Assembly (NCBI GenBank): GCA_910587635.1
Contig: CAJUNB010000030.1
Coordinates: forward strand, 1 to 31,805
Reading direction: 5' to 3'
DNA: 31,805 nt
Source: an uncultured Lachnospiraceae bacterium
GTDB lineage: Bacteria; Bacillota; Clostridia; Lachnospirales; Lachnospiraceae
The position numbers and the translations under genes are program-made. The notes beneath the pieces are model-generated. The model saw nothing but the letters and a program-made list of their open reading frames with translations. It had not been told where the DNA came from and ran no database searches. This document shows positions 31,670 to 31,805 of this stretch, piece after piece. The first letter of the stretch is position 1. Each line of letters begins with the position of its first letter.

Positions 31670-31805
31670 GCAGTGCCGCTCAGGAACTGCGTTCCCTCGC
31701 TCACGTGCTTCGCACTATCGCAACAGCTTCCGTCAGCTATGCCTGCAAGCAGCCAGCCTGTCAATGTCTGTTCAGGCACAGGCATCTTCGTGAGCAGTGC
31801 CGCTC
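31670..31805. repeat. Start of a structured 124-bp repeat at the window edge
   Basis: The 12-mer GCAGTGCCGCTC occurs at 31670-31681 and again at 31794-31805, the last base of the window, so a unit of 124 bp may repeat beyond the edge. The unit holds hairpins GGAAC-TGC-GTTCC (31683-31695) and GTGC-TTC-GCAC (31705-31715). The latter 11-mer is also the core of the hairpin in the 5' array. A perfect TTGACA (31764-31759, - strand) is present, with only a poor -10. Confidence 0.55.

Noticed and set aside
31573..31785. Small - strand open frame at the right edge
   Set aside because: It lies within the hairpin repeat and the start of the zinc-ribbon gene in another frame, and has no ribosome site or recognisable domain.

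Overview
The window looks like a chromosomal segment from an endospore-forming, anaerobic member of the Clostridia, most likely Lachnospiraceae. The reasons are the gene order lexA / rsfS-yqeK-nadD-yhbY-obgE-rpmA-prp-rplU, the sporulation pair yqfC-yqfD next to phoH and ybeY, an NfnAB-type oxidoreductase pair, an iron alcohol dehydrogenase with a Rex-like operator, and moderate GC with AT-rich promoters. This placement is inference; there is no rRNA or tRNA gene in the window to confirm it. Almost all of it is core chromosome. I see no prophage, transposase, CRISPR array or toxin-antitoxin module.

Layout. 1-230 is an exact 56-bp tandem repeat array. A tyrosine recombinase gene (326-1390) and lexA (1515-2135) run on the + strand. 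Every other gene is on the - strand. Reading each transcription unit in its own direction: (a) rplU-prp-rpmA, a strong terminator, then obgE-yhbY-nadD-yqeK-rsfS (6387 to 2152), covering ribosome assembly and NAD synthesis; (b) a long run of closely spaced genes from a VanW-family protein through pdp, yqfC, yqfD, phoH, a degenerate PgpH-like protein, ybeY, a MOP-family flippase, a BofC-like protein, two flavoprotein oxidoreductases, proB, a 5-formyl-THF cyclo-ligase and proA (21707 to 6565); (c) a lipoprotein plus WG-repeat protein pair (24874 to 21781); (d) an iron-containing alcohol dehydrogenase (26365 to 25148); (e) rlmH; (f) a zinc-ribbon membrane protein; (g) the NfnA/NfnB-like pair (30132 to 27851); (h) a zinc-ribbon/TPR/chitobiase-like membrane protein (31640 to 30231). 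The right edge (31670-31805) enters a second family of structured repeat.

How the parts fit. The rplU cluster makes L21 and L27, trims the L27 N-terminal extension with the co-encoded Prp protease, and adds ribosome assembly or silencing factors. The yqfC-to-bofC-like block has a sporulation and envelope flavour. ProB and ProA supply the first two steps of proline synthesis. The alcohol dehydrogenase and the Nfn-like pair both handle NAD(P)H/ferredoxin redox balance.

The most interesting signals are regulatory or structural. The 56-bp repeat shares a 10-bp block and a 15-bp block, at identical spacing, with the lexA -10 box and leader. Two LexA-like boxes abut over the lexA -35. A near-perfect Rex operator lies upstream of the alcohol dehydrogenase. 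A Fur-like palindrome covers the VanW-gene -10. Helically phased direct repeats precede the lipoprotein gene. A perfect 11-bp hairpin lies inside a lineage-specific insertion of a flavoprotein. The HD domain next to ybeY has lost catalytic residues. I did not find a clearly new multi-gene system; the poorly characterised envelope pairs in (c), (f) and (h) are the nearest candidates.
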